From: Batillaria attramentaria
Taxonomy: Eukaryota > Mollusca > Gastropoda > Batillariidae
Direction of reading: 5' to 3'
DNA length: 64,000 nt
NCBI GenBank assembly: GCA_018292915.2
Contig: JACVVK020000171.1
Location: 724,501 to 788,500 of the forward strand
Each line of letters begins with the position of its first letter. Position 1 is the stretch's first letter. Shown here piece after piece: positions 21,995 through 36,121 of this stretch. A model generated the notes under the pieces. The model saw only the letters and a program-made list of their open reading frames with translations. It searched no databases and was not told the DNA's origin. The position numbers and the translations under genes were made by a program.

Positions 21995-23357
21995 CTATGC
22001 CATAAGCCTGCTGCAAGACAAAGCACTGAAGGCGACAAGAGCCAGACTGGACACAACTGAACGGGTCGCCGCTGATCCACCGTCCCCGCCTGTGCTAGGT
22101 GCCCCTGTCGCATCATTGGCAGATACGTCACGTTGCGAAGACTTGTCGTCCATCTTGTCTGCCATGTCCGACAACTTCGTGTCACTGCTGTAGGAGTTGC
22201 CTCCCGTCTCCTCAGGGCCGTCTGAGGGTTGAGCTGGCGGTGGCCTGTTATCGTTCGTGGCGGGGGAGATGGTGGTGTCTTGGTCATTCTTCAAGAGGGT
22301 GAGGCAGATGTCCGGGAGGGTGCCCAGCTCGCTGTTCAGCATGACCTCCGCCAGAGGGACGCCACACAGCTGGAAGGCGTTACGAAGGCAGTAGGCGCGA
22401 CGCAGGCTGGCGCTGCAGGAGAACGAATGGAGAGAACTGAATGCCAACAAATCAATGAATCAATCAGTCTTTAGGCAAAAAAAAAAAATTAAAAAAAAAA
22501 TTGTTGTTTCTGGTAACCCGACCGACCCTATTTTTTCCCCCGACCCTAATTTGTTTTTTTTTTTTTGGCTGCGGCCATACTAATGCTACCTTATTTTAGA
22601 GTCATAGGCCGGTCTTAGCTGTTTTAGTGTTGTCTAGCTTCACACCACTTTAAGACACATGCACAAAGGCATGCACAGACAGGCTTGCGTTCTGCTGATT
22701 GAAGCCAAAACGGTAGCCGGTGGCATTATTGGAACATGAATGGGTGTAGACTCCAGAGTGCAGTCCCCTTTCACAGAGCAGCCGACAGCACATTTTTCAT
22801 GTGATTGTCTCCCCTGATTACCAGTTTCACCGAGCAGCCGACAAAATATGAAACATGGCGGACGTGGTATCCGGACGGCTGTTTCCCTCGTTTTAACGGC
22901 CTTCAAACGTCAGTGTGTTGCATTCTGAGGTCTACTAATCTCTTAGGCCTCGGTCACAACCGGCCGCACGATTTTTTTTATGCTTGCGATCTCCACGAAA
23001 TGTCTGCGGCCTGCGGCTTCTACGATCTGAAAAAAAAAAAAATAAGGTTGCAAATCGTGCGTACGATATACGTGCGATGGCGTACGTTCCCCGCAAGTCT
23101 CGCACGGGTAACGTCGCGATTTCAGTTGGTCAAAAATCGTACGACGGCCGTACGGATCGTACGTTGTCCTCGCAGTTATCGTACGGAGGTCGTACGCCTT
23201 CGTACGACGTTCGTCCGATGTTGACGATGTTTGCACGGGCTATACGGGTGTCGTGCGTGCGCCGTACGGCTATCGTAAGTGCTCTGTACGCGTGGTGTGC
23301 GTCGGTCGTTCGACGGCCATAGCCGACGCGCGTTTTTCATGCATATAGGGACCAACC

Positions 23358-23430
<73 letters not shown>

Positions 23431-23775
23431 GAAGTAAGTAAAGCTGAGAGCGCTCCCTAGATCTAGGAGGTGTGTGCTTTGTATGCCATTGGACAAGTCC
23501 GCCTTGCCCTATATTGGCTACAAGCCACAATGGGAGGGGGGGGGGAGACCTACCATCCTACCGCTGAAACGTCTAACAGCGGTAGGATGGTAGGTCTCCC
23601 CCCCCCCCTCCCATTGTGGCTTGTAGCCAATATAGGGCAAGGCGGACTTGTCCAATGGCATACAAAGCACACACCTCCTAGATCTAGGGAGCGCTCTCAG
23701 CTTTACTTACTTCCCCTACTTTCAAATTGACCTGATTGAGCGCATGTTTTCGGCTTTAGTAACGCCTTTGTTCCT

Positions 23776-23849
<74 letters not shown>

Positions 23850-26800
23850 TTATTTATGGAAAGAAGACATCAGAGGATTTGGATATTATTAACAGAGAGT
23901 TTGACAAACCTATGGACACGTACACAACTTGACAGTCACTGACACAGCACTGCAACACTTCTACATTGCACACCAACATCCGCCGGGCCCGCACCTGCGT
24001 CTTGCGTCCGTCTTGCGGAGCAGGCACGGAGGACGTGCATGCATCGTGGAAACATCGTACTACCGACTTGCGGTCTGTGATCACGTGCGGCCATCGTGCG
24101 GTCCTCGTGGGGAGCACGCAAGACAACCGTGCGTCACTCGTGCGGTCATCGTGCGGCCATCGTGACCTATTTTTCTCGCCCGGAGATGTCCAGGTCGTAC
24201 GATGCACTTGCGGCAATCGTGCGTTGGCCGTACAGTGGCCGTGCGGCCAACGCAAGTGTGTAAAAAATCGCAGGTGATCGTCGAGTTTGTTGATTTTGTC
24301 GAAAACCGGCCGCAGCGCTCTGCGGCATCCTTGAGGCCTCGAAATTTCGCAGGACGCCCGTGCGCCGTTCGCAAGATTTGCCACGATTTTTGGCCGTAGA
24401 CCCGCCGTAGGAGCCCGTACGGCCGGTTGTGACCGTAGCATTAGACAGACCTTTTCGTGGGCAACGGCGCGGTCAACAGCGCAACTGTTCCACGACAAAA
24501 ATCGTTATCAGTATTGCCTAGCGATGGTAGCATTAGTAACAATAACTTTCAGCTATCATATACTTACGCGCAAGCTGCCTGGTGAAGACCAGTGTTGTCT
24601 ATCCGCTGTGTAGCCCACTCTCGCTCCAGTCCCATCACCTCCTGGCTGTAGCGCACCTCACACTCCTGCAGGCGGGGCTGGGTTTCGTTGTAACACTGCG
24701 CGTTCAGGGACCCAATCACTCCTCCTGCACAAGGCGTGCAAGTGGTGATGAACAGTCTACATTCAGTTCAGGACTCAACCCTGGTGAACAAGCCACGAGC
24801 GCTCTGGTGCACAGCAGCCGGGCAGGCCACCTCAGGTTTGAGGTTTTTTCCGGGCTGAGTTCTGAACTGCGTAAGGCATAGACCTAACTGTGCTGCGTGA
24901 GCGTGTTAAATGCATGTTAACGATACAGAATATCAGTTTGACTTTCGGTCCTAGTTTAGAGACAAATGACACCAGTATATAGCACGCGGTGCAACGCCCG
25001 TGATATGAAAGACACTCCCCCCCCCCCATCAGAACTGTGTGGTGTTATTTTCTCGGGCAGAAAAGGGCTGAACCTCAGTTGTGTGCTCTCAAAATGACAA
25101 ACACAAAACTCTTAGCAACAAAATACTTTAGGCAGTAAGAAAACTGACCGTGTGTGGAAGGAACCCAGCGCCGCCTTAAGGCCGTTCTTAACCGGGCGAA
25201 CCACCAGTCCGGCGAACTTGTTCGGCGAACTGAGTATTGTATACGAACAGGGCGAGCGCGCACACATACGTAGTTCCAGAGGTTCGGACGAACCACTTCT
25301 CTGTCTTAACCGACCGTTAATGATATGCATACGTCATCGCCCGAACAAGACGGACTCGGAAGTTGAGACAATCGTAAACAACCAAAATGGCCGCCTTCGT
25401 AGATCGAGACGACCAGGCATTTGCGGTAGTTATCGTTTTTGAGTGAACTCTTGGAAGCCGAGGAACAGGAGAAAAGAGGAAAAGAGCGCAAGAGAAGGAA
25501 ATGTGAAGTGAGTCGATACTGAGCCGCCATGCCGTCCGCCATTTTCCTCAACTTTGTACATGCGCATAACAGCTCTCCCCGAGCAGCCAATCAGAGCGCA
25601 GGATCGGCCAAAGGATCGCGAGGGTTCCCACGACACGCTATGCAGACCTCGAACCTAGTTCGGCGAACCTTTCGAACCAGGGTTTGCGCACACAAGTATT
25701 TGGTCGGTTAAGAAACAACGTGCGCGAACCTAGTTCGCCGTACTCTTCGAACCTAGTTCGCGAACCAAAAGTCCGCCCGGTTAAAAACGGCCTTCAGGGG
25801 AAAGGGAAGGAGGCGATGTTGTCATGTAAGCGATCGTCACGGTACAACGCCACAACGGCCGTATACTGCATACAAAATCCCCCCCCCCCCCCCCCCCCCC
25901 GGCAACCCCACCACCCGTCTCTTTGGGTCTGTCTACAGAATCAGCGTACCTTCAAAACCATCACAGAACTCCTTCTGAGCTTTAATGGCGTTTTCACGGT
26001 TGAAGGTGAAGCTCAGCCACAGATCCCGGAAGCTCGGGGCTTGTGCGTTGTTCAGCTCCTCGTTGTAACAATTGTAGCGAGCCTCAAACGTCCTGTACAC
26101 GCAAAAGATGGTAGGGGCAAATATTTAAGGATCTACGCTCCCTGCAAAAAGCTTTCCGAAGTGTGAAAAAAAGTTTACTGTGACTCCTTCGACAGTGCAT
26201 AATCCAGGCAACTCTGTCACAGTTGCTGAGTTTTCAGCGCTTCGGGGACCCTTATAAAAACAGAGCACGAGCTTGCCGTGACGTTATTTGGCTTTTGGTC
26301 AGCGAGCGAGACACATCATCGCTACAGTGTCTAGCTGATGTTGAGTGCTGCACGACCCTTCTCGCTCGGCGTCAAAACGCAAACTGAGCTGTGAAATCAG
26401 GCTGCCGTTGGCTTTTATTGGGGTTTTCAGGGACGCTGAAAACTCCGCAACTGTGACAGAGTTGACTGTGCTTGCACGGTCGACTCTGTAATTTTTTTTC
26501 ACACTTCGGAAAGCTTTTTGTTGGGAGCTCAGATCTTAAGGAGGCTTTGCAAACAGATTTCTAACGTTACATAGCAAAAGGGCTTATGGGCTAATGGTAT
26601 CAAAGGCAGGGACGTATATTTGGTAAAGGAGAACTTCGGGTAAGGGATTCAATTCAAATTCAAATTCAAAAATACTTTATTGTCTGTTGCTAAAAATACA
26701 TTTTAAAGCAGAAAATTGTCTTCAGACACATGCATTCGCTGCGCTCCTTATACTATGATCATAATGAATAAGTCAAACAAATCAAATCCAGTTAACTTTG

Positions 26801-28504
26801 AAACTTTCACTCTCTCTTTGCGTAGACTGAAGGAATGGCATCCACCAGCACACTGTGAGTGTGTTAGGAAACTACAGGCTTGCAGCTTGTAGAAAACTTT
26901 GTTCAAGTGTTAATATCTGTCTCCATTTTTGAAACTTCAAGAAGTCTGCCAGCTTCAAGACTATTTCATCGTTGCCTCGTCTTCATTGTCATTAACCTTA
27001 CGCTGTGGACGGGCCCCACAATCAGCTGGAGAAGACAGTTCACCACCACAAGTATTTCTCTCTCATGACAAACCCCAAATTTCTTCAGTATACCTGCAGT
27101 TTTGCTTCAGCCCGTGGATGAGCTGGTCAAGCTGGGAGGCGTCATCTGCAAGGGTCGCGGATTCGGGCAGCGTCTCGGCCACTTGCCTGGCGCACATCAG
27201 GACTGTGTCGTGGGGAGGCGGTCGGGTTGGAGGAGGGCTGAAACGGATGTGTGTGCGTATACGATCCCACACTTCTAATATGTCAGTACTAGATGATGAA
27301 TTACACATTGTCATGGAATGCCCTATATTTCAAGCTGAAAGGCGAAGTTTTTACCGTACGCATTTCGCAGATCAGTTACTCCTTTCAATTTTTGCAGATT
27401 CATGTCACTAGATATATCAAAGAAAGCATTACAAAATTTTGCCAAGTGCATTAGACACAATAACATCGCATAATTTGTTCGTCAAAGCCATAACATGTAC
27501 ATGACTGGATGTTGGTTGATGTGTGTATGTATCTTGGATTGAAACTGATGTGCGTTTTGCTTTGTTGTGATTTCTTTTGCTGTGTTTTGTATATTGTTGT
27601 ACATTGTTATCACGTTCTTTGAATTTTGATATTCCTCCATACCCCAAACGGAGATAAAGGAATAAAATATTTAAATCTTTGAATCTAAACTCATTGCCGA
27701 CCTTGACCGCGCGCCGTGGAATTCCCCCGTGACCCAAGTACTGTGTGCGTGCACACCCCTTGCTAACCAGGCGATTTCTTCAGCAAATTTTCGATTTTAT
27801 TTTTATAGAAGTCTGCCCCAGAAGTTTCCTGATCGTGTTTGGTATGGTTTGGAAAATAATTATAAGTACTTTCGTGGAAAAATATTTTTGATTGGAAAAA
27901 ATTGAGCGTGGCGGCCACAGTAAGTGCGGAGATAACATGGGTTGAGGGTGCTTGGTAACAGCGTCCTCACGCGTCAGCGCCCGGGGTCTAGATGTACGGT
28001 TGGCAACGGTATGCACGGGCTCTGCACAAACGCTGGGTGCACGGTTGTGAAAAAGTTAATAACTGTTACGGGTGTGGCTGTGTGTTTTGTTTGTGTTTTT
28101 TTGTACTGTGTTGACAGATGATAGCTGTGGGTTTATTTTGTGTTTTTTTTTAGAAGGTTGAGTGAGACGGAGAAGTTTTCTACGCGCTCACGAGTCTTTT
28201 TGTGAGTGAATGAGACTTCTTCCGCAGTCAATATAAGAACTCGCTACGTGAAGAGTGTAGGCCTGAGTCACCGTATTCCTCGGTAAGACGACGGGCTCTT
28301 CGAACATTCACCACGTAACAATAACACTTCATAATTCTAACTGTTTTTGTACAGCTCGCAGACTTGTCGGGATATTGTGACGTAGAGTCAGAGGAAATCG
28401 ACTGTCGAGCTAACAGCATGCTTCAGACAATTTGTGTAGATTGACCCGACACCACACAACATTCCTATGTTTTATTGTTTTATTCAGTGAAACACATGGC
28501 AATA

Positions 28505-28543
<39 letters not shown>

Positions 28544-28920
28544 ATCTCTTGACAAGCTGGGGGAGCCGGGGCGGCCGAATGGTAGAGCGTTGGACTTCTA
28601 ATGCTCGGGTCGTGAGTTCCTATCCCGGCTGGGGATGGCTTTTTCATCGTTGCCCAGTATTTGGATATCACCCGTATGTGGTGGAAAAGGACGTTAAATC
28701 CCCAAACACCCACCCACCCTCTTGACAAGCTGAGAGGACGAGTTATTCATTTTATTACCATCACATCTCGGTGCAGAAATAGCACAGTGTGCGCAGTGGG
28801 GGAACACGAGCCTTTATCGTGTTTTACAAGTGTGGAAGATTTTGATCGAAAGACAAGTATTACAACTTACCGTTGCTACATGTACAAAGCAGCAGTACTA
28901 TGAAGAAAAGAGTACATAGA

Positions 28921-28972
<52 letters not shown>

Positions 28973-29399
28973 CACACGAGGATTAACGAGGAAAAAAAAA
29001 CTCACGCTGGAGTGGTGTATTCTGCATCCGGGTCAGCCACACAAGTCTCGTTGGTGAAGAGAGCGTAATAAGCTAATACGTCACGTTTGACGTCAGAGCT
29101 GCACGTCTGCATGGCGGTGCCCAGGCATCCGGTTGTGTCCGTAGTGACTCTGTAAGAAACGAAACAGATCGTGATCCATGCCAAAACAGCAAAGACTTAC
29201 AGACCTGTTTAGAACGAGAGCCACGGACAAAGCCATCAGAATTCAAAATGACCCTTACCATGTTTTAAACACTCTCTTTGAGGTCCTTCCCTCAGGCAGA
29301 GGATTACGCGTTCCAAAGTGCCGCACGAAAAGGACTCACCAGAGTTTTATTCCGTCCATCATAAACATATTAAATTCCCCGAGATAGAAAGGTGTGTGT

Positions 29400-29470
<71 letters not shown>

Positions 29471-29714
29471 GGCCGTTGAAGACTGTGCTCAAATGGAGCG
29501 GGTGTGGAGGATGAAGTGATTTTGGTGTGATAATCTTAAATAGTTATTTTAGATTGTACCTACCTTAATACCAAGACTGTTTTTAATTCATAGAAATCTC
29601 TAATTTAATTGTAGTGTTTATTATGTATTATCTTACGTGTATTTTTATTTTGATGTGTATCAATGTCTTTGTTTGTCCACCACACCCAAATTTCCCCATG
29701 GGATAATAAAGATG

Positions 29715-29781
<67 letters not shown>

Positions 29782-32700
29782 GTCTGCTACACTCCGGACT
29801 TTTGTTTCTTCATCATCATCATTGCAGGGCTCCATGTGCGCGTCAAACAACGCCCATTCACAGACCGATTCGTTTTCGAAATCCTTTTTTTTTTTTTTTT
29901 TTCTAACAGAGGCGAACACATGATATGTCTTATTCAAGACAAACTGTCGTACATCTTTTTTTTCCTGCCACAACTCTTTGCCGGCTCCAGTGGTATTCCT
30001 CCTTGGTAATGGGTGGAATCCACGGAGGGCTCGGAAGCTGGGGCAATTTTTATTATGCATGATGATGGCGATGAGGATGATGGTAAGATGATGCTATGGA
30101 GGTCCGTGTGGTTTGGGACTGCGGGACAGGGCCGCATTCCACGTTTCCTGTCATAAATATCCCGGCATTAACCAGGCCCGGGAACTACGGCACCTGCGGT
30201 GCCGGCCGTGTAATCATCCACATCATAAGACGTGTCATACCAAGGGAAGCACCCCCCCCCCCCAAAGTCGCACCCGTGAAGTGGGTGAATCTCGGCTGTG
30301 TGGCAACAGCTTCCCTATTGGGCCCATAGCACACCCGCTCTGGGTAGGAGTCGACCTAGGTAGAAAAAAAATCCCGCTTGCCTCGGCTGGGACTCGAACC
30401 CGGGTCTCCCGGTCCATGGTCCGAAGTGCCAACCACTACACTACGGGGGCCGGTGTCATACATTTTTTTTTTTTTTAGTCAGCCAGGGCGTATGTCCTAT
30501 AATAGTTTCCACAGATATAATGCCCTGTAACGGACGACTCTACTCTAGCCAATCAAAAGGGTCGTTGCCCCGTATGTGGTAGAAAAGGACGTTAAACCCC
30601 CCCCCCCCCCCCCCCAGCCACCCTCGTGAGTACGCCTGTAATACTCTATCGTGATAATTACTACAGCGATACAATGTTGTTTACACTTTGGGCGAGCAGT
30701 CTAACATCCAAACTCTACGACTGTTCTCAGCGCTCAGCGTGGTCGCCGCGTCATCGAGTACGCTTCTGTTGGCTCAGTGCCAGCATTACTGTGCAGGTGT
30801 CTAAAAGGCTTTCAGTGATGTGATGATAGTTACCACGAAAACAGCTCAGCCCGATCTGTGAGCATAAAAATGTTAACCTTAACCCTTAACCCTACGTGGT
30901 CTAGTGGTTAAGACATAGTCACCAATGCGAGAGGTCGGGTTCGAGTCCTACTCGGGGAGAATTTTTCTTTTTAGTATGTGGCACTGTTCATTCGGGCGGA
31001 CCGTCGGGGGTTCTCTCCGGGCACTCCGGCTTCCTCCCCCTTAGTCATGGTCTCCCCTCTCCTGAAATCCAGGATGTGGCGTCCCCGATCACTCATGGGT
31101 TGCCCGAACTACCTCCCCCTCTGCTCTGGAAATGTTCAGCCCACGAAATTCAAAAATAAATGCAATTCTAAAATTCCGAAACTTAAATTGCTGAGCTGGC
31201 CCTTTGCACCACGTGATTGTAATGTGTTCATGTCCAGTGTGTGCGAGAATGCATGTGATTCGTGTGAGCGTGCCTGTTGGGTTTGGCTCGCGGCGCTTTG
31301 AGTCAAATATTTGGGATAGAGCGCCTATATTAATGCGCTTATGATTATTGTTATCATTATTTAAAACAGAGTGACAACTTACTGGCATGCGAGCGTTCTG
31401 TACACGTCAGGTTCGAAGGCACGTTGGAGCTGCACGGCGAAGACGTACTGCAGACCCTGGGAGAAGCGTCCACGGCACCACGCCTCCAGTGTCGCGTTGT
31501 TCTGCTGCATGCACTGTAGGTTGCTGCTCCTTCCTGCATGAGAATGAGCATTCATTCACATTCAGAAACAAAGAAACGATGAGCGGTGGTTTAAGAGGTA
31601 GCGCGTCGGACTTAGCCGCTGCGCTACTGAACGGCCGTCACCAATGTCACGGCGATGAAGCGCGGGAGCGAGCCCAGGTCGAGCTTGTGATATGTGATAC
31701 ATGGACCGGTTTTCCTGGCCGCCGGGCTGCTCATCGGGGGTGCCTCTCCGGGTTATCCGGCTTTCCTCCCCCAGCAAAATTGAAAAAAAAATTGACAGGT
31801 ATTGGTTGGCGCTGCACCTCGGCGACGCACTTCCCCCGGGGAAAGCAGCCCGATTTTCCCGAAAGGCACAACAAAGTAGTAAAAACAAACAAAACAACAA
31901 CAAAGAAACAACAACAAAAACAAACCAAAGACGTGTTTATAGGTATCTGATACACGATAATGTGCGTCTCTGACACACGGTACAGCTATAATTTTAAGAA
32001 CCCTTACCGCAGATGTATTTGCTCTACATTCATGTTGACTCCCGTGCAAATACTGCTTGTGAGCGGTCATGTACTAGTGTCTGGAATAACAAACACTTGC
32101 TGGCAATATTCTAACGCATGGCATGGTATGGCAAGTTTTTTGTTTTTTTTCAGACACAAGGACGTGGTAAGCACGTGTAGTTTGATATGACGGAAACATG
32201 GAAAGACAGTAGTAGGTCTCCATTGACCTCATTTGAGGAAAAAGACGATTACATCAATGTATTTCATCTTGAAATCGCTGACCTCTTTTTCCATAAATGG
32301 TAATGGCGAAATGGCGAACCGACAAATTGAATGGGTGGGTGAGGTGGGTGTTTGGGGGTTTATCGTCCTTTTCCACCACATACGGGTGATATCAAAGACG
32401 GGGCAACAATGAAAAAGCCAGCACAACTATTTGGCCCCAGCCGGGATACGAACTCACGACCCGAGCATTAGAAGTCTAACGCTCTACCATTCGGCCACTC
32501 CGGCTCCCCGCAAATTGAATGAAAAGAAATGAATACAACAAAGACGAAAACATCTACAGACTATCTAAGAATAGGACACAACCGGAACGTCGCTTAGATA
32601 TTCTCATCATACACCCCCCCCCCCCCCCCCCCCCCTACACACCCCTCTCTCTCTCCTGTCCATTCAGCAGTTGACATTGACACCAGCGTCACGAACCAGA

Positions 32701-33072
32701 ACAAACCAGTGTCCCGTCAACATTGTCCGGCTCAACTGGTCCCTGTGATGGCCGACCGGACGCTGCTAAAACAAAGACTGACCGAGAAGTCAGCTGCTGC
32801 CTTGCTTGTCACGCGCCATATTAGCTGTTTGAGAGCTCCTTGGCGGTATTTGAGATTGATTCGTCCTTTTCTTTCCTTTTTTTAATTGTCCTTGGGACTC
32901 AGTTTTTGGTGTGTGGTTGTGTCTCTGATTGTATTTAAACGGACTTTTCCCCTCTCCTCTCCTCTCTCTACACCACCCTTCCCCCTCCCCCCATCCCTCC
33001 TCTCTTTCTCCCCACCCCTCCCCTCCCCTCACTTTCTCTTTACGCCCCCCTCTCTCTTTTCCTTATTTCCCC

Positions 33073-33140
<68 letters not shown>

Positions 33141-33794
33141 ATTTCTCTAGATATCAGGAGAACCATGTGATCGCATACAGAAAGAGGAATGGTAGAAATA
33201 AACAAAATGCACTAAAGAGTAACAATAACTGACAACAACTAAACTTCGTAACGAACCAGAAATGCAGGTTATGAAGAAACGAAACTTAATAAAAAAAAAA
33301 AGTCCCTAACTACGTAAGGTTACTGCCGAATGGCTGGAAGGTCAGGCACGTGAAGCTAGTCTTGCTGCATGTGCCATCAAAGCAGCACCTTCAAGTCCAC
33401 AGAAAAAAAAAATACAGGCATGTCTAACACTTGAAAAGGTCTGCTCATGCTTTTGACATTTTGGCTTTGGTCCAACACAGAACCGTGAAGTTGTAAAGTC
33501 ACGGCCAGTGTCAATGAAATGCACAACACAAACATGCAAATAAAGGTCAGCTTGTAAAGACTCTCTCTCTCTCTCTCTCTCTCTCTGGAATTCCCTTCCT
33601 ATCCATGTAAGGCACAGACGGTCAGCCTCCTCGTTAAGAAACAGCCTCTTCAAATATCTCAGTATATTAACCAACAAATAACAGATAATGACAAAAAAGG
33701 ACATACCATATGTTTACATACATATACACATACTACTTCATGCATGCGGTAATTGTGCGTGCGTGCGTGCGTGCGTGCGTGCGTGGGTGCGTGC

Positions 33795-33886
<92 letters not shown>

Positions 33887-36046
33887 CATGCACCGTATAG
33901 GTCCTCACTAACCTTGAAAAGACTGGCAAAGGTCTGCACTGCGCTTGCGCAACATGGCAGCATCAAAATGGAGTTTGACGAAGTTGTCCAGCGGATTACG
34001 GGCGGCCTCAGTGACCAGTCCTGTCTCGAGACACGGTATCACCGTCTCGTAGTTTTTGTTGCTGTTAAAAAAAAAAGAGCTGAGGCTGAGACACTGGGGA
34101 ATTTTAGGATTTCGAAAAAATCATCCATAACAACAACAACAACTTATATACCCCCCTCCCCCGCAAAAAAGAGGCTCCCCTCCAACCCCTCCCCACTTTC
34201 CAACAAAACCCCAAGCGATCAAACACAACAAGCAAAAATCCCCAACAACTGCAAACAAACGAAAACAACACAAGGAAACGATTCCAAATACCCAGCCTTT
34301 TTCATTAGCCTGTTGTCATGTTCCAGTATACATACTAAGCAAACATACTCTCTGATTTGCACAAAAGACTTCTTTATGCCCAACAAATTATTCATAAATA
34401 CGGGGAACTAAAGACAAACTGCCGCAGTCTGCTGCGCTCTTTTTGTTTTACCTTCTCACTTTTGTTCCACCATCACACGGTCTCAACAAGGAAAGTACAT
34501 AAAGAACTAAAAAAAAAAAAAAAAAAAGTCCACAAAACTAGTGCATTAATACACGCTGCACTCGACCATTGGGTTTTGCTTTTCATACGTCTGTTCAGTT
34601 TTTCAGCGATCCGTGTAACGTGATTTTAAAATTGGCGTTATGGCCTCGGCAAAACGCAATGGCGGAGAACTGTGAATATAAAGTTTGTGAGGCCCAGGCG
34701 GGACCGTAAAGATTTTTAACGACTCTCTCTCTCTCTCTCAGTGTTGACGCAGTAAATGTGCGATGCAGGAAACTCGCTGCGTCACGCATTGTGATGCTGC
34801 TGTGTATATTATTAGCTGTGGACACGCATGATGTGGTCATTGTTTTGAGGGTCATTGAGTACAAATGTTTGGTAGGCTACCTGCGGTTCACCTGTGGTTT
34901 TCACCAAGAACTTTGTTACGCGCAAACCAGTGCAACTTAACACGTCTAAATGTAAAAGCGATGTATGCGATTTTATTCTTTCTTGCTTTTGCATAATTCG
35001 ATTCAGTGCACCCTCCCTCTCCGCCCCAAGAGCCCTGCTCTACGTCCTTTCTCACCATACCCCTTCCCCTTCTCTTGCTGTCTTACTCAAAGTTACTAGC
35101 ACTGGCAATATCATATCGTCCACTCGCCCCCTTCACCCCCCAACCCCTTTCCCCGATATGGTATGCATGTAACACAAAGACGGTCGATATCAGTGTGAGT
35201 TTGACCCTTGAACGTTTTGTGCAGCATGCCACCAGGAACTATTTCTGATACCATCACTGAGCAGAAAGAATAAATGAATAAATAAACAGTCTGCAGTGTT
35301 GTCTCACAAAAATTCAGTTCGGTGTAAGTGCAATGCATTCTTTAGCGTAAGCCCTGTCAGTTACACTTGTGAGTCAGTGATAATTTGTTTTAGCCAGATC
35401 TACAAATTCGACTCGGTTCTGTTTTTCTAGCTGTGTTGTGGAAACTACTCAACATAATTATTTGATAACGCTTCCGCGCTTTAAGTTTTTGTGGCGTACT
35501 CGGGACAAAATGTAGTCCAGAGCCAATGGGACATTCTGTTGATATTCGCCAAGCCCGGTGGTCGAGAGGCGCCCTTGAGATGACGTCGCCTAGCAACGAG
35601 GCATGCGCAGTAGCCAGCACGCGTAAATCCCTCTATAAACCTGCATAGTCTCATAACTTGGATCACAGCGTTTAAAGTGCGTTAACGGGAGATTATAAAC
35701 TCTCTTTCATGTGGCCTGGGATTTAGTGGTATGTACAGACAATAGGGGAGGCATTAATATTCAAGCAGGAAGCACAGATCCGAATTTTGCATCCCAAATC
35801 GGGGCTTTGTTGCCTTTATTGGCGAAGACCTGAGCAGTAAAGCTGCGAGTGTTCTTTAGGGTTCGGTAGTGGACACTGCCCCTTTAAAAGAGAGTGCTGA
35901 CTCATCTGCAATTCAGATCAGTGACAATGATAATGCAACTCACTCTTAACTTTATTTGTTCGGTTTTTTTTCCGTCTCCTGCAAACCGGTGAAAACTTGA
36001 AGTGAACGGGATCAAGTTCATGTTTTATGGGATTTTGACACATTAA

Positions 36047-36121
<75 letters not shown>

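Larger units (their letters stand above)
22947..24440. mobile_element. 1.5-kb TIR transposon with CGTACG/CGTGCG-rich interior (last intron)
   Basis: Inverted ends share CGGTCACAACCGGCCG (22951-22966 and its complement at 24420-24435). TTAG at 22943-22946 and 24441-24444 may be the target duplication. The interior is packed with CGTACG, CGTGCG and GCGGCCATCGTG variants in no coding frame. A foldback element and two (AT)n arrays sit inside. It looks non-autonomous; the superfamily is undetermined. Confidence 0.78.

Noticed and set aside
22943..24500. Open frames of 100-210 residues in the CGTACG-rich region
   Set aside because: Arg-rich translations of repetitive non-coding transposon interior, within an intron; no protein similarity and no consistent frame.
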